Of a stretch of DNA of 35,034 bases, positions 7,691 through 15,884 are shown piece after piece (position 1 is the first letter of the stretch; every line of letters begins with the position of its first letter). This DNA comes from an uncultured Spirochaetota bacterium. Lineage in GTDB: Bacteria > Spirochaetota > Spirochaetia > Treponematales > UBA12059. Under the pieces are notes generated by a model. That model saw only the letters and a program-made list of their open reading frames with translations. It was not told the DNA's origin and made no database searches. Both the position numbers and the translations under genes were made by a program. The DNA is taken from contig CALMRC010000007.1 of assembly GCA_937873275.1 (NCBI GenBank), positions 1 to 35,034 on the forward strand, read 5' to 3'.

Positions 7691-10499
7691 AGACCGTGAC
7701 TCCCTTCCAGCCCGCCGGGGCGCTCTCCCGGGCGTAGCGCCGGCAGCGTTCCAGAAGGAGGACCGCCGGAGGGTCCTCTTCCGCCCGCTCCAGGTGAGCC
7801 TGGAAGGCTTTCCCCGCGCCTTCGAAGTCGCCCCGGGCGTACAGCTCGAAGGCCTCCTTGTACAATTTCCGGCCGGCCAGCTTCCCTTCCCGAAGGGGAT
7901 CCCCTCGGCCCACGAGCTCGAAGATACGGACGGACCGGGTCTTGCCCTTGACCTGGACGGCGTCCAGGAAGCGGAGGGGGTAGCCTTTCTCCTCGAGGCT
8001 GTCCACCGAATCCCCGGACATTAAAGCCCGGACGCCGTAATACTTGGCCAGGCTCTCCAGCCGGGAGGCCAGGTTTACCGTGTCCGCGATGGCCGTGCCC
8101 TCGTACCGCTCCGCCTCCCCGATGATGCCCAGCATCAGGTGGCCCGTGTGGATCGCCACCCCCGAGTGGAGCTCGGGACGGCCCGCGGCGCGGAGCGTGG
8201 CGTTGTATTGCTCCAGGGAGTCCATCATCCCCAGCATGGACCGCACGGCCTTGTCGACCGGGGCCGGGAAGAGGGCCATGATGGCGTCCCCGATGTACTT
8301 GTCGATGAAGCCGCCGGAGCCGCGGATGACGGGGCCCATGCGGGACAGGTACTCGTTCAACAGCTCGATGGTTTCCCGGGGACCCAGGCTTTCGGAGAGG
8401 GCCGTGAAGTCCCGAATGTCCGAGAAGAGGACCGTCATCTCCGTGAGGATCTGGTCCCCCAGGCGGACGCTGGTGATGCTGTCCCGTCCCAGGCTCTCGA
8501 TGAACTCCTTGGGCACGAAGCGGGCGTTGGCGCGGCTGAAGTCCGCCAACCGGTCCACGTAGCCCTTGATCTCCGCGGACATGCCGTTGAAAGCCTCCCC
8601 CAGGTCCTCGATCTCGTCCTTCGAGTCGATGTCCACCCGGATGTCGTAGTCCCCCGAGGAGATCCGGCTGACCCCGTGCTGGAGCTTCCGCACCGACCGC
8701 AGGAGCATGTAGGTGAAGCCCGCCAGCATGGCCAGGAAGACCACCAGGATGGCCCCACCCCCGATCGCGGCGCGGGCTGCGAACCTCCGGCCCGCCTCGT
8801 CCAGGGAGTCCCCCCGCATGGACGCCTCGAAGACCCCGACCGTCCGGCCCTGGGGATCCCGGATCGGGGCCAGGGCGGAGAGCCAGGCGCCGTAGATGTC
8901 GTCGTACCGGAAGTACCGGAACTCCCCGGTGTCCAGCACCTCCTGGTGCTCCGGCTTGGCGTAGGGATAGGGTTCCACGTAGTCGAAGGATCCCAGGATC
9001 CACCAGGTCGGTCCGTCCCGGAGGTAGACGTAGGGGAAGATGGAGGAATCCCAGGGATCCTCGTTCAGGTTCACCAGCTCGTCCAGCACCTCGATCAGGC
9101 TGCGGGCCTCCGGGGACTCCAGGAGCTCCATGTACGAGGTGTTCCGGAAATCCAGGGCCGCCGCGGCCTCGGGATCGGTCCGGGCGGCCCCCTGGTGGGC
9201 CAGATGCACCAGCCGGTCCCGGAGCTGGCCGTTCAGGGAATCCGAGAGGGTCTGGTAGACGAAGACCGCGACGCTGGCGACCATCAGGGCGATCACGGGC
9301 ATCATGATCGACAGCTGCTTGAGCAAGAGGGGAGTCCGGCGGCCCAGGATCCGGGCGTACAGGGCGATCACGGCACCCAGGGCGCAGGCGGCTCCCAGGA
9401 CGAGGGCGGCCCAGGATCCCAGGTGGAGCATCCGGAATTTCGGGCCGAACCGGGCGGTACGCAGGACCCATGCCGATCCCTCCGGCCCGATCCGGACGAG
9501 GCTGCCGGACAGCTCGTCGCAGAGGGCGAGCCCCCCGTCCGGGGCGGCCGCCGCGGTCTGGAACATCACGGGGATCCGGGTACCGTCCTCCCCCGCATAG
9601 GCGCCGTCGAAGATCGTCTCGACGCCGCCGGCGGCGGAGCCGGGCCGGAACCGGTACACCCGGGACTTGAAGTCCACGGCCAGGACCGAGCCGTCCCACC
9701 CGGGAAGCAGCGTGGTCGGAAACCGGAGCCGGAAGCCGGCCTCGCCGGGATCTCCGTCCCCGGCCGCGACCGCACCGTCCGCTTGAGCTCTGTCCCCTTC
9801 CGGTCTCCAGCCTTCGATCCGGCCGTCGGGCCGCAGGAACCAGATCTCCGAGTCCGACAGGACCGCCGCCCCCGCGGCGTCGTACACGTCGATCCCCGGG
9901 AGCGCCGTTGGGACCGCCCCGTCCCCCCGGGACGCGTCCAGGGTTATCAGGGACCAGGTTCCGTCCTCCCCCTTCTTGAACCAATGGAGGACGTCCCCCC
10001 GCATCTGCCCGAAGACCGGGTGGCTTTCCCAGTCCGACATGGCCTCGCCCTCGAACCGGTACTCGAGGACCGTGCCCAGGAACCGGCCGGAGGAGGAGAA
10101 TTTCTGGATCCTCCGGGCCTCCACGTTGTCGGTTTCCAGGTCGTAGACCGTGTCGTCCACGTAGAAGGCCCCCGCGGAGTCGAAGCCCAGGGGCCGGCCG
10201 CTGTAGAAGCCGCCGGTCCTCCGGCCGCCCTTGAGGATGAACCGGAGCTCCCCCCGGGGGGACAGCCCCAGGATGCGGCGCTCCCCGGAGTCGGTCAGGA
10301 CCGCGGACCCGTCCGGGGCGATCCGGGCGGAATAGGGGTACGAGAGGTCGAGGCCGGCCTTCCCCGGGGAGACCCGGAGAAAGTCCCGGCCCAGCCATGC
10401 GGGCAGGGCGAGGAGGGCGGCCATTAGGAAAAGGATCGCGTAAACGGGCGACCGGGGACGCGCGGTCGGATTCCCGGGGGTGGTTTCGGATTCCGGCAT
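7677..10499 (-). CDS. Membrane sensor class III adenylate/guanylate cyclase with HAMP domain
   Basis: A 940-residue signalling enzyme. In order: a short cytoplasmic N-terminus; a membrane segment (about 18-37); an extracytoplasmic region of NHL/beta-propeller-like repeats (about 50-350, e.g. ARIAPDGSAVLTDSGERRILGLSPRGEL); two more hydrophobic segments near 365-415; a Cache-like region to about 570; a fourth membrane segment; a HAMP domain (SRISSGDYDIRV...DEIEDLGEAFNGM); a cyclase domain (VLFSDIRDFTALSE, then FIDKYIGDAIMALF, giving both metal aspartates and the substrate-contacting lysine); and a TPR-like C-terminal tail. It would make cyclic nucleotide in response to an outside signal. The start ATG at 10499 follows a TATACT box by 7 bases. 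A 12-mer copy encodes GDRA near residue 236, in a propeller loop. It converges on the patatin gene. Confidence 0.88.
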   Translation of the reverse strand: MPESETTPGNPTARPRSPVYAILFLMAALLALPAWLGRDFLRVSPGKAGLDLSYPYSARIAPDGSAVLTDSGERRILGLSPRGELRFILKGGRRTGGFYSGRPLGFDSAGAFYVDDTVYDLETDNVEARRIQKFSSSGRFLGTVLEYRFEGEAMSDWESHPVFGQMRGDVLHWFKKGEDGTWSLITLDASRGDGAVPTALPGIDVYDAAGAAVLSDSEIWFLRPDGRIEGWRPEGDRAQADGAVAAGDGDPGEAGFRLRFPTTLLPGWDGSVLAVDFKSRVYRFRPGSAAGGVETIFDGAYAGEDGTRIPVMFQTAAAAPDGGLALCDELSGSLVRIGPEGSAWVLRTARFGPKFRMLHLGSWAALVLGAACALGAVIALYARILGRRTPLLLKQLSIMMPVIALMVASVAVFVYQTLSDSLNGQLRDRLVHLAHQGAARTDPEAAAALDFRNTSYMELLESPEARSLIEVLDELVNLNEDPWDSSIFPYVYLRDGPTWWILGSFDYVEPYPYAKPEHQEVLDTGEFRYFRYDDIYGAWLSALAPIRDPQGRTVGVFEASMRGDSLDEAGRRFAARAAIGGGAILVVFLAMLAGFTYMLLRSVRKLQHGVSRISSGDYDIRVDIDSKDEIEDLGEAFNGMSAEIKGYVDRLADFSRANARFVPKEFIESLGRDSITSVRLGDQILTEMTVLFSDIRDFTALSESLGPRETIELLNEYLSRMGPVIRGSGGFIDKYIGDAIMALFPAPVDKAVRSMLGMMDSLEQYNATLRAAGRPELHSGVAIHTGHLMLGIIGEAERYEGTAIADTVNLASRLESLAKYYGVRALMSGDSVDSLEEKGYPLRFLDAVQVKGKTRSVRIFELVGRGDPLREGKLAGRKLYKEAFELYARGDFEGAGKAFQAHLERAEEDPPAVLLLERCRRYARESAPAGWKGVTVFSEK
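9785..9797 (-). repeat. Dispersed repeat, exact copy
   Basis: GAGCTCTGTCCCC on the plus strand. In the cyclase gene it encodes E-G-D-R-A-Q in an apparently non-conserved loop of the sensor region, using the rare arginine codon AGA. Confidence 0.9.
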
Positions 10500-10506
10500 A
10501 GTACGG

Positions 10507-10535
10507 AGTATAGGGTACCCGGCGATCGGCCGCAA
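10507..10535 (-). promoter_or_regulatory. Promoter of the cyclase gene, probably leaderless
   Basis: On the minus strand TTGCGG (10530-10535), a 17-base spacer and TATACT (10507-10512), then 7 bases to the ATG. No ribosome site is seen. Confidence 0.6.
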
Positions 10536-10557
10536 ACGGAATACCCGACGGGGGACG

Positions 10558-11064
10558 TCAGCCCCGGGTCCGACCCGTCAGCCGGCGGCGGCCCAGGCTG
10601 GCGCCCCGCTTGGCGGCCATCCGCTCGAGCCAGTCCGGGAACTCGTTCTCCACGAACTCGAAGATGTCGTGGGCTTCGTAGAGCCGTTCCTTGAGGGCGG
10701 GATCCTTGCCGTCCAGGATGCCCAGGCCCTTGTCCGTGATGTCGTGGAGGGCGGCCATGATCTCCATCCGCTGGCGCATGAAGGCGAGCCAGCCCCCCTT
10801 CCGGTAGCGGAAGTAATCCCTCCGGGGGACGGGGGAGGGGACCTGCTCGATCAGGCCCGCCGAGGCCAGGAGCCGGGTCATGGTGGACACGGAGGCCTTG
10901 GACGCCCGGGCTGCCTCCCCGATTTCGTTCAGGGACTGCTCGGGAGGATCGCAGATCAGGAGTACCCCCAGGATGCGTCCCGCCATCCGGGGCATGCCCA
11001 TCTGCTCGAAGAAGAGTCCGATGTCCTCGATGAAGTGCAGTTCCCGGATCTCGGTTCCGACCAT
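10558..11064 (-). CDS. MarR/GbsR-type transcriptional regulator
   Basis: A 168-residue winged-helix protein. The central part carries a helix-turn-helix (LNEIGEAARASKASVSTMTRLLASAGLIEQVPSP) followed by a wing (PRRDYFRYRKGGW) and a helical C-terminus likely used for dimerisation. The pattern of an N-terminal MAGRILGVLLICDPPEQSL segment is typical of the GbsR-like branch of the MarR superfamily. The ATG at 11062-11064 has GGAGG 5 bases upstream. It diverges from the P-type ATPase gene across a perfect 16-bp inverted repeat, so it very probably represses both itself and the ATPase operon. The inducer is not evident; a metal or cation stress is a reasonable guess given the neighbour. Confidence 0.82.
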   Translation of the reverse strand: MVGTEIRELHFIEDIGLFFEQMGMPRMAGRILGVLLICDPPEQSLNEIGEAARASKASVSTMTRLLASAGLIEQVPSPVPRRDYFRYRKGGWLAFMRQRMEIMAALHDITDKGLGILDGKDPALKERLYEAHDIFEFVENEFPDWLERMAAKRGASLGRRRLTGRTRG

Positions 11065-11108
11065 GGCGGCCTCCGGGGGTAGTATGGCTCCCCGGCCTTT
11101 CCCCGTCA

Positions 11109-11162
11109 AGTATAACGTTTTTAACGTTCAGTATTGACTGAACGTTAAAAACGGATTATCCT
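11109..11162. promoter_or_regulatory. Divergent promoters overlapping a perfect inverted-repeat operator
   Basis: CGTTTTTAACGTTCAG at 11116-11131 is repeated as its exact reverse complement at 11138-11153, with a 6-base centre TATTGA. The rightward promoter is TTGACT (11134-11139), 17 bases, TATCCT (11157-11162). The leftward -10 is TATACT at 11109-11114 on the minus strand, with a poor -35. The operator therefore covers both promoters. This AT-rich patch stands out from the GC-rich surroundings. Confidence 0.8.
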
Positions 11163-11223
11163 GGCGATGTCGGGGTTCCACGCCGGAACGAGCCGACGGC
11201 AACACCCATTTCAGGAGTTCAGA

Positions 11224-13797
11224 ATGCCCGAATCGTTTCAGCCGGCCGACCTGGGGGGTCTCACCTCCGAGGAGGTCCTCGAGCGCGTCGCCCGGGAAGG
11301 CTACAACGAGCTTCCCCAAACCCGGAAACGCGGAATCCTCCATATCGTCCTGGAAGTATTCCGGGAACCCATGTTCCTCCTGCTGGTCGCCTGCGGCCTG
11401 CTCTACCTCATCCTGGGGGACCCCGGGGAGGCCCTGATGCTCCTGGGGTTCGTGGCGGTCATCATCGGGATCACCGTGTACCAGGAGGGCAAGACCGAGC
11501 GGGCCCTGGACGCGCTCCGGGACCTTTCCAGTCCCCGGGCCCTGGTGGTCCGGGACGGGGAGCAGCGGCGCATCGCCGGCCGGGAGGTGGTCCGGGACGA
11601 CATCATCCTCCTGGCCGAGGGCGACCGGGTGCCCGCGGACGCCCAGGTCCTCCACCAGGTGAACCTCTCGGCGGACGAGTCCCTCCTTACCGGGGAATCC
11701 GTGCCGGTCGGGAAGGCCGTCTGGGACGGGGCCTCGGAACCCGGCCGCCCCGGGGGGGACGGCCAGTCCATGGTCTACTCGGGCAGCATGATCGTACGGG
11801 GCCAGGGCGTGGCCCGGGTTACCGCGACGGGGATCCGGACGGAGATGGGCAAGATCGGGAAGGCCCTGCAATCCCTGGTGCCCGGGCAGACCCGCCTCCA
11901 GTCCGAGACGGGCCGGATCGTCCGGAGCTTCGCCCTCGCGGGGCTCGCCCTCTGCGCCGTCGTGGTCCTCGTGTTCGGCTTCACCCGGGGCGACTGGCTC
12001 CGGGGCGTGCTGGCGGGTCTGTCCCTGGCGATGGCCACCCTGCCGGAGGAGTTCCCGGTCGTCCTGACCGTCTTCCTGGCCCTGGGGGCTTGGCGCATCT
12101 CCAAGCGCTCGGTGCTGACCCGCCGGATGCCCGCGGTGGAGACCCTCGGGTCCGCGACGGTGCTCTGCACGGACAAGACGGGGACCCTGACCCTGAACCG
12201 CATGACCGTGACGACCCTCTGCGTCGGCACCCGGACCCACCGGATCGGGAACGCCGACGACCGCCTGCCCGAGGAGTACCACGAGCTGGTCGAGCACGCC
12301 CTCCTGGCCAGTCCCCGGGACCCCTTCGACCCCATGGAGAAGGCCATGCGGGAGCTGGGGTCGAGGACCCTCCTCAACACGGAGCACCTCCGGGAGGACT
12401 GGAACCTGCTCCGGGAGTACCCCCTCTCGGAGCGCCTATTGGCCATGAGTCGCGTCTGGGAGTCCGCCTCGGGCGGGGGCTTCATCGTGGCCGCCAAGGG
12501 AGCCCCCGAGGCGATCACCGACCTCTGCCACATGGACGGGACGTCCGCGGCCGGTATCCGCGAGTGCGTGGACCGGCTGGCCTCCGAAGGGCTCCGGGTG
12601 ATCGCCGTCGGATCCGCCCGGGTTCCCCCGGGAGGGCTCCCCGAGGGCCAGCATGATTTCCCCTTCCAGTTCCTGGGCCTCCTGGGCCTTCAGGACCCCA
12701 TCCGACCCCAGGTCCCGGACGCCGTCGCCCTGTGCCGCCGGGCCGGGATCCGGGTCCTCATGATCACCGGGGACTACCCGGGCACCGCGTCGAACATCGC
12801 CCGCGCCGCGGGCATCGAGAATCCCGAGGACGTCCTGACGGGCCCCGAGATCGAGACCCTGGACGCCGGGGAGCTCCGGGTTCGGCTGGCCCGGACCAAC
12901 GTCGTCGCCCGGGCCGTGCCGGAGCACAAACTCCGCATCGTGGAGGCCCTGAAGTCGAACGGCGAGGTGGTCGCCATGACCGGGGACGGGGTGAACGACG
13001 CCCCGGCCCTCAAGGCCGCGGACATCGGCGTGGCCATGGGGGGGCGCGGCACGGACGTCGCCCGGGAGGCCTCGGACATCGTCCTTCTGGACGACGACTT
13101 CGCCTCCATCGTGCAGGCGGTGCGGACCGGCCGGCGCATCTACGACAACCTCCGGAAGGCCATCGCCTTCATCCTGGCCGTCCACCTGCCCATCGCGGGG
13201 ATGGCCCTCCTGCCGGTCCTCTTAGGCTGGCCGTTGGCCCTGCTCCCGGTCCACATCCTCTTCCTGGAGCTCATCATCGACCCCGCCTGCTCGGTGGTGT
13301 TCGAGATGGAGGACGAGGAGGAGGACGTCATGGACCGCCCGCCCCGCAAGGCGACGGAGCGGCTCTTCGGACGGCACCTGGTCGTCCTGGCCGTCGTCCA
13401 GGGTCTGGCGGTGCTCGCCCTGGTCGCCGCGGTGTACGCATGGTCCCTGGCCTCCGGATTCGGGGAGGGCGAGGCCCGGGCCCTCTCCTTCGTGGGGCTT
13501 GTGTTCGGGAACCTGGGGATGATCATCTCGAACCGTTCCCGGACCCAGGGCTTCTTCCGCATCCTCGCCCGGCCCAACCCGGCCCAAACCTGGGTAATCG
13601 CGGGGGCCCTGGTCTTCCTGGCCGCCGCCATATTCGTGCCCGCCCTGAACGGCGTCTTCGGCTTCGCCCCGGTGCACCTCTGGCAGGTACCCTTCTCCCT
13701 GGCCACGGGCGTCGTGGCCGCGGGAGCCTCGGAGATCGTCAAGGTGCCGGACCTGCTCCGGGCGCGTCGGTCGATCCGGAAACGGAGCGGCGTATGA
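11224..13797 (+). CDS. P-type cation-transporting ATPase
   Basis: An 857-residue inner-membrane pump. Actuator motif TGES near residue 156, phosphorylation motif CTDKTGTLT (aspartate about 317), and the hinge TGDGVNDAPALK near 586 are all intact, as are about ten membrane segments. The N-terminal cation-ATPase domain (LTSEEVLERVAREGYNELP) is that of P2-type pumps. The ion-binding segments are unusual: M4 reads MATLPEEFPVVLT where Ca2+ pumps have PEGLP, and M6 reads LELIIDPACSVVFEME. This marks a less studied P2-like branch, so the ion (Ca2+, Mn2+ or other) cannot be assigned. The ATG at 11224 has AGGAG 7 bases upstream. The stop overlaps the next gene as ATGA. It is likely controlled by the adjacent MarR-type protein. 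Confidence 0.88.
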   Translation: MPESFQPADLGGLTSEEVLERVAREGYNELPQTRKRGILHIVLEVFREPMFLLLVACGLLYLILGDPGEALMLLGFVAVIIGITVYQEGKTERALDALRDLSSPRALVVRDGEQRRIAGREVVRDDIILLAEGDRVPADAQVLHQVNLSADESLLTGESVPVGKAVWDGASEPGRPGGDGQSMVYSGSMIVRGQGVARVTATGIRTEMGKIGKALQSLVPGQTRLQSETGRIVRSFALAGLALCAVVVLVFGFTRGDWLRGVLAGLSLAMATLPEEFPVVLTVFLALGAWRISKRSVLTRRMPAVETLGSATVLCTDKTGTLTLNRMTVTTLCVGTRTHRIGNADDRLPEEYHELVEHALLASPRDPFDPMEKAMRELGSRTLLNTEHLREDWNLLREYPLSERLLAMSRVWESASGGGFIVAAKGAPEAITDLCHMDGTSAAGIRECVDRLASEGLRVIAVGSARVPPGGLPEGQHDFPFQFLGLLGLQDPIRPQVPDAVALCRRAGIRVLMITGDYPGTASNIARAAGIENPEDVLTGPEIETLDAGELRVRLARTNVVARAVPEHKLRIVEALKSNGEVVAMTGDGVNDAPALKAADIGVAMGGRGTDVAREASDIVLLDDDFASIVQAVRTGRRIYDNLRKAIAFILAVHLPIAGMALLPVLLGWPLALLPVHILFLELIIDPACSVVFEMEDEEEDVMDRPPRKATERLFGRHLVVLAVVQGLAVLALVAAVYAWSLASGFGEGEARALSFVGLVFGNLGMIISNRSRTQGFFRILARPNPAQTWVIAGALVFLAAAIFVPALNGVFGFAPVHLWQVPFSLATGVVAAGASEIVKVPDLLRARRSIRKRSGV

Positions 13798-14783
13798 CGG
13801 GCGCACATTCTCCCGCTCCGGGGACAGAGCTCGCAGGCATTCGCCTCCGGATCGCCGTGGTGGGAGCCGGAGTGATCGGGAGCCTGTACGCGGCCCGCCT
13901 TGCGGAGGCGGGGTACGAGGTCGCGGTACTCGCCCGGGGCGAGCGGGTCCGGAGCCTCCGGGACGACGGGATCCTCCTCGAGGACGAACGCTCGAAGCGC
14001 CGTACCGCGATACGGGTTGCCGTCCCGGAAACCCTCCGGGAGTTCCGGCCGGACGCGGTCCTCGTGGCGGTCCGCAAGGACCAGGCCGGGGAGGCCGCCC
14101 GGGTCCTCGCGGGGGACGACCCCGGGGGCCTCGTCGTACCCATGGTGAACGCCGCGGACGGACATCCCGAGTTCCGATCCCGGTTCCCGGAGGCCCGGTT
14201 GGCCTTCGCCTTTCCCGGCGCCGGGGGGACAAAGCTTCCGGACGGCACCGTGCGGTACACCATCGTCCCGGGGATCGTGCAGGCCACCACCCTGGGGCCG
14301 TCGGGGCCCGGAACGGACCGGACAATCCTGCGCAAGCTCCTCGGGGCGATGCGGGACGCGGGCTTCCCGGCCCGGCTGGAACGGGACATGGACGCCTGGC
14401 AGAAGACCCACGTCGCCCTGGTGAGTCCCATCGCGGACGCCGTCTACGCCAAGGCGGGAGACCACCGGGCCCTGGCCCGGGACACCCGGACCCTTCGGCT
14501 CATGGCCTCCGCGATCCGGGACGGGTTCCGGGCCCTCCGGGCTTCCGGGACGGCGATCCGTCCCGCCCGGCTGGGTATCCTGGCCGTCCTGCCCGCCCCC
14601 CTCGTCGCGGCGGCCTTCGCCCCGGTGATCGGCTCCTCCTGGGGGGAGACGGTGATCGCCCGGCACGCGAACGCCGCACGTGCGGAGATGGAGATGCTGG
14701 CCGGGGAACTCCGGGCCCTGGTGGAGTCCTCGGGAGCCGAGGCCCCGAGCCTTCGGGAACTCTGGGCCCGGGTCCGGGGCTGA
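13794..14783 (+). CDS. Ketopantoate reductase-like (PanE/ApbA) protein
   Basis: A 329-residue NAD(P)-dependent reductase. The Rossmann motif RIAVVGAGVIGSLYAARLAEAGYEVAVLARG begins near residue 19. The middle has the family's VAVRKDQ and VVPMVNAADG segments; the C-terminal helical domain contains WQKTHVALVSP, where ApbA proteins carry the conserved lysine. Ketopantoate reduction in pantothenate synthesis is the family role, but many paralogues act on other substrates and this gene sits with a cation pump rather than pan genes. The ATG overlaps the ATPase stop. The first 17 residues are an extension not expected in the family and contain the dispersed repeat, read as PGTEL. Confidence 0.78.
   Translation: MTGAHSPAPGTELAGIRLRIAVVGAGVIGSLYAARLAEAGYEVAVLARGERVRSLRDDGILLEDERSKRRTAIRVAVPETLREFRPDAVLVAVRKDQAGEAARVLAGDDPGGLVVPMVNAADGHPEFRSRFPEARLAFAFPGAGGTKLPDGTVRYTIVPGIVQATTLGPSGPGTDRTILRKLLGAMRDAGFPARLERDMDAWQKTHVALVSPIADAVYAKAGDHRALARDTRTLRLMASAIRDGFRALRASGTAIRPARLGILAVLPAPLVAAAFAPVIGSSWGETVIARHANAARAEMEMLAGELRALVESSGAEAPSLRELWARVRG
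13820..13832 (+). repeat. Dispersed repeat, exact copy
   Basis: GGGGACAGAGCTC in the N-terminal extension of the ketopantoate reductase-like gene, encoding GTEL. Its 19-base context, GAGCTCTGTCCCCGGAGCG on the other strand, is identical to the copy at 28289. Confidence 0.9.
14225..14236 (+). repeat. Degenerate repeat-like 12-mer
   Basis: GGGGACAAAGCT differs from the consensus at one base and encodes GTKL in the reductase. It may be coincidental. Confidence 0.35.
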
Positions 14784-14829
14784 AGCCGGGCCGGTTCGAG
14801 CCGGGGGGCGGGCCGGCCGCCCGAAGCGC

Positions 14830-14856
14830 GAGCTCTGTCCCCGCGGCTCCGTCCCC
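14830..14856 (-). repeat. Dispersed repeat pair upstream of the radical SAM gene
   Basis: An exact GAGCTCTGTCCCC at 14830-14842 is followed by a variant GCTCCGTCCCC at 14846-14856. The second copy ends 2 bases before the -35 box of the next promoter. Confidence 0.85.
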
Positions 14857-14858
14857 GG

Positions 14859-14887
14859 CTGACCTTTTCCCGGCCCCCGCGTATACT
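14859..14887 (+). promoter_or_regulatory. Promoter of the radical SAM gene, probably leaderless
   Basis: CTGACC (14859-14864), a 17-base spacer, TATACT (14882-14887), then 6 bases to the ATG with no ribosome site. Confidence 0.6.
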
Positions 14888-14893
14888 CCCGTC

Positions 14894-15835
14894 ATGGCCG
14901 TAACCGAGCGCCCGCGGATCCTCTCGACCGTCTCCGAACCCGGCCCCGCGGGCGGAACGGTCAAGTTCCGGTTCGGTCTGGAGGACGGGGCCGCCGTCGA
15001 GACCGTCGCGGTCCCCATGTTCGGGGGCACCTACACCGCCTGCGTCTCCTCCCAGGTCGGCTGCGCCCGCCTCTGCGCCTTCTGCGAGACCGGAACCGCG
15101 GGCCTCTCACGGAACCTTGCGGCCGCCGAGATCGTCGGCCAGGTCGAGGCCGCGGCGGAAGCCCTGGGGATCCGGTTCCGGAACGTCGTGTTCATGGGCA
15201 TGGGGGAGCCCCTGGACAACCCCGAGGGGGTCTTCGGCGCCCTGGAGGTTCTGCGGGATCCGAGGGGCCTCTCGTACGCCCAGGAGCGGATCACGGTGTG
15301 CACCGCCGGCCATGTCGAGGGCATTCGCCGCCTCGGGGCCCTCGGGCTCCGGCGGCTGAACCTTTCCGTGAGCCTGGCGGCCGCCCGGGACGAGCTGCGG
15401 GACCGCCTCATGCCCATCAACCGGATTTGGCCCCTCGCGGATCTCGCCGCGGCCCTGGAGGCCTATCCCCGGCGGAGGAATTTCGCCTTCGGGGTGAACT
15501 ACTGCCTGATCCCGGGGCTGAACGACCTGCCCGAGGACCTGGACGCCGTCGCGGCCTTCACGGTCCGGATCGGCCGGTCCCTGGTGAACGTGATCCCCTA
15601 CAATCCGGGCCGGCATCCGATCGGCCGGACCCCCTCGGAGCCCGAGATCGAGGCCTTCCTGGCCGGCCTGGCCGCCCGGGGCGTGTTCGTTCGCCGCCGA
15701 ATCGAAAAAGGCCGATCCCTCATGGCCGCCTGCGGCCAGCTGGGAGGCGGGAGCGCCGGGAACCCCGGCAAGTCCGAAAGCCCGACCGCGCCCGAAAGTC
15801 CCGTCGAGCCTCCACTCGCATCCCAAGCTTCGTGA
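14894..15835 (+). CDS. RlmN/Cfr-family radical SAM RNA methyltransferase-like protein
   Basis: A 313-residue iron-sulphur enzyme. The radical SAM motif CARLCAFC (Cys57, 61 and 64) lies in the family context VSSQVGCARLCAFCETGTAGLSRNL, followed by VFMGMGEPLDN, which binds S-adenosylmethionine. Near the C-terminus MAACGQLGG supplies the methyl-carrying cysteine (about 280) of RlmN. RlmN methylates C2 of A2503 in 23S rRNA and some tRNAs. This protein is short: typical RlmN has some 60-70 more N-terminal residues with a helical RNA-binding domain, and here the conserved core begins near residue 20. A divergent paralogue is possible. The C-terminal 35 residues are S/P/E-rich and probably disordered. 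Confidence 0.82.
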   Translation: MAVTERPRILSTVSEPGPAGGTVKFRFGLEDGAAVETVAVPMFGGTYTACVSSQVGCARLCAFCETGTAGLSRNLAAAEIVGQVEAAAEALGIRFRNVVFMGMGEPLDNPEGVFGALEVLRDPRGLSYAQERITVCTAGHVEGIRRLGALGLRRLNLSVSLAAARDELRDRLMPINRIWPLADLAAALEAYPRRRNFAFGVNYCLIPGLNDLPEDLDAVAAFTVRIGRSLVNVIPYNPGRHPIGRTPSEPEIEAFLAGLAARGVFVRRRIEKGRSLMAACGQLGGGSAGNPGKSESPTAPESPVEPPLASQAS

Positions 15836-15884
15836 CACTATAGTTGAGGTGCGCCCCCGGAACGGGGACGCGGGGAGGCTTGCC

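Noticed and set aside
4360-7737. A 1125-codon open frame on the plus strand across iorA and patatin
   Set aside because: It is the antisense/shifted shadow of iorA, with low-complexity G/P/R/H-rich translation and no recognisable domain; long shadow frames are normal at this GC content.
10255-10268. GGGGACAGCCCC as a further repeat copy
   Set aside because: Only the first eight bases match, and the surrounding sequence is simply G/C-rich. Similar partial matches at 12018 and 29447 were left out for the same reason.
8139-10427. A 762-codon open frame opposite the cyclase
   Set aside because: It is a shadow of the cyclase gene in the complementary strand; the cyclase frame has clear catalytic motifs and a promoter.
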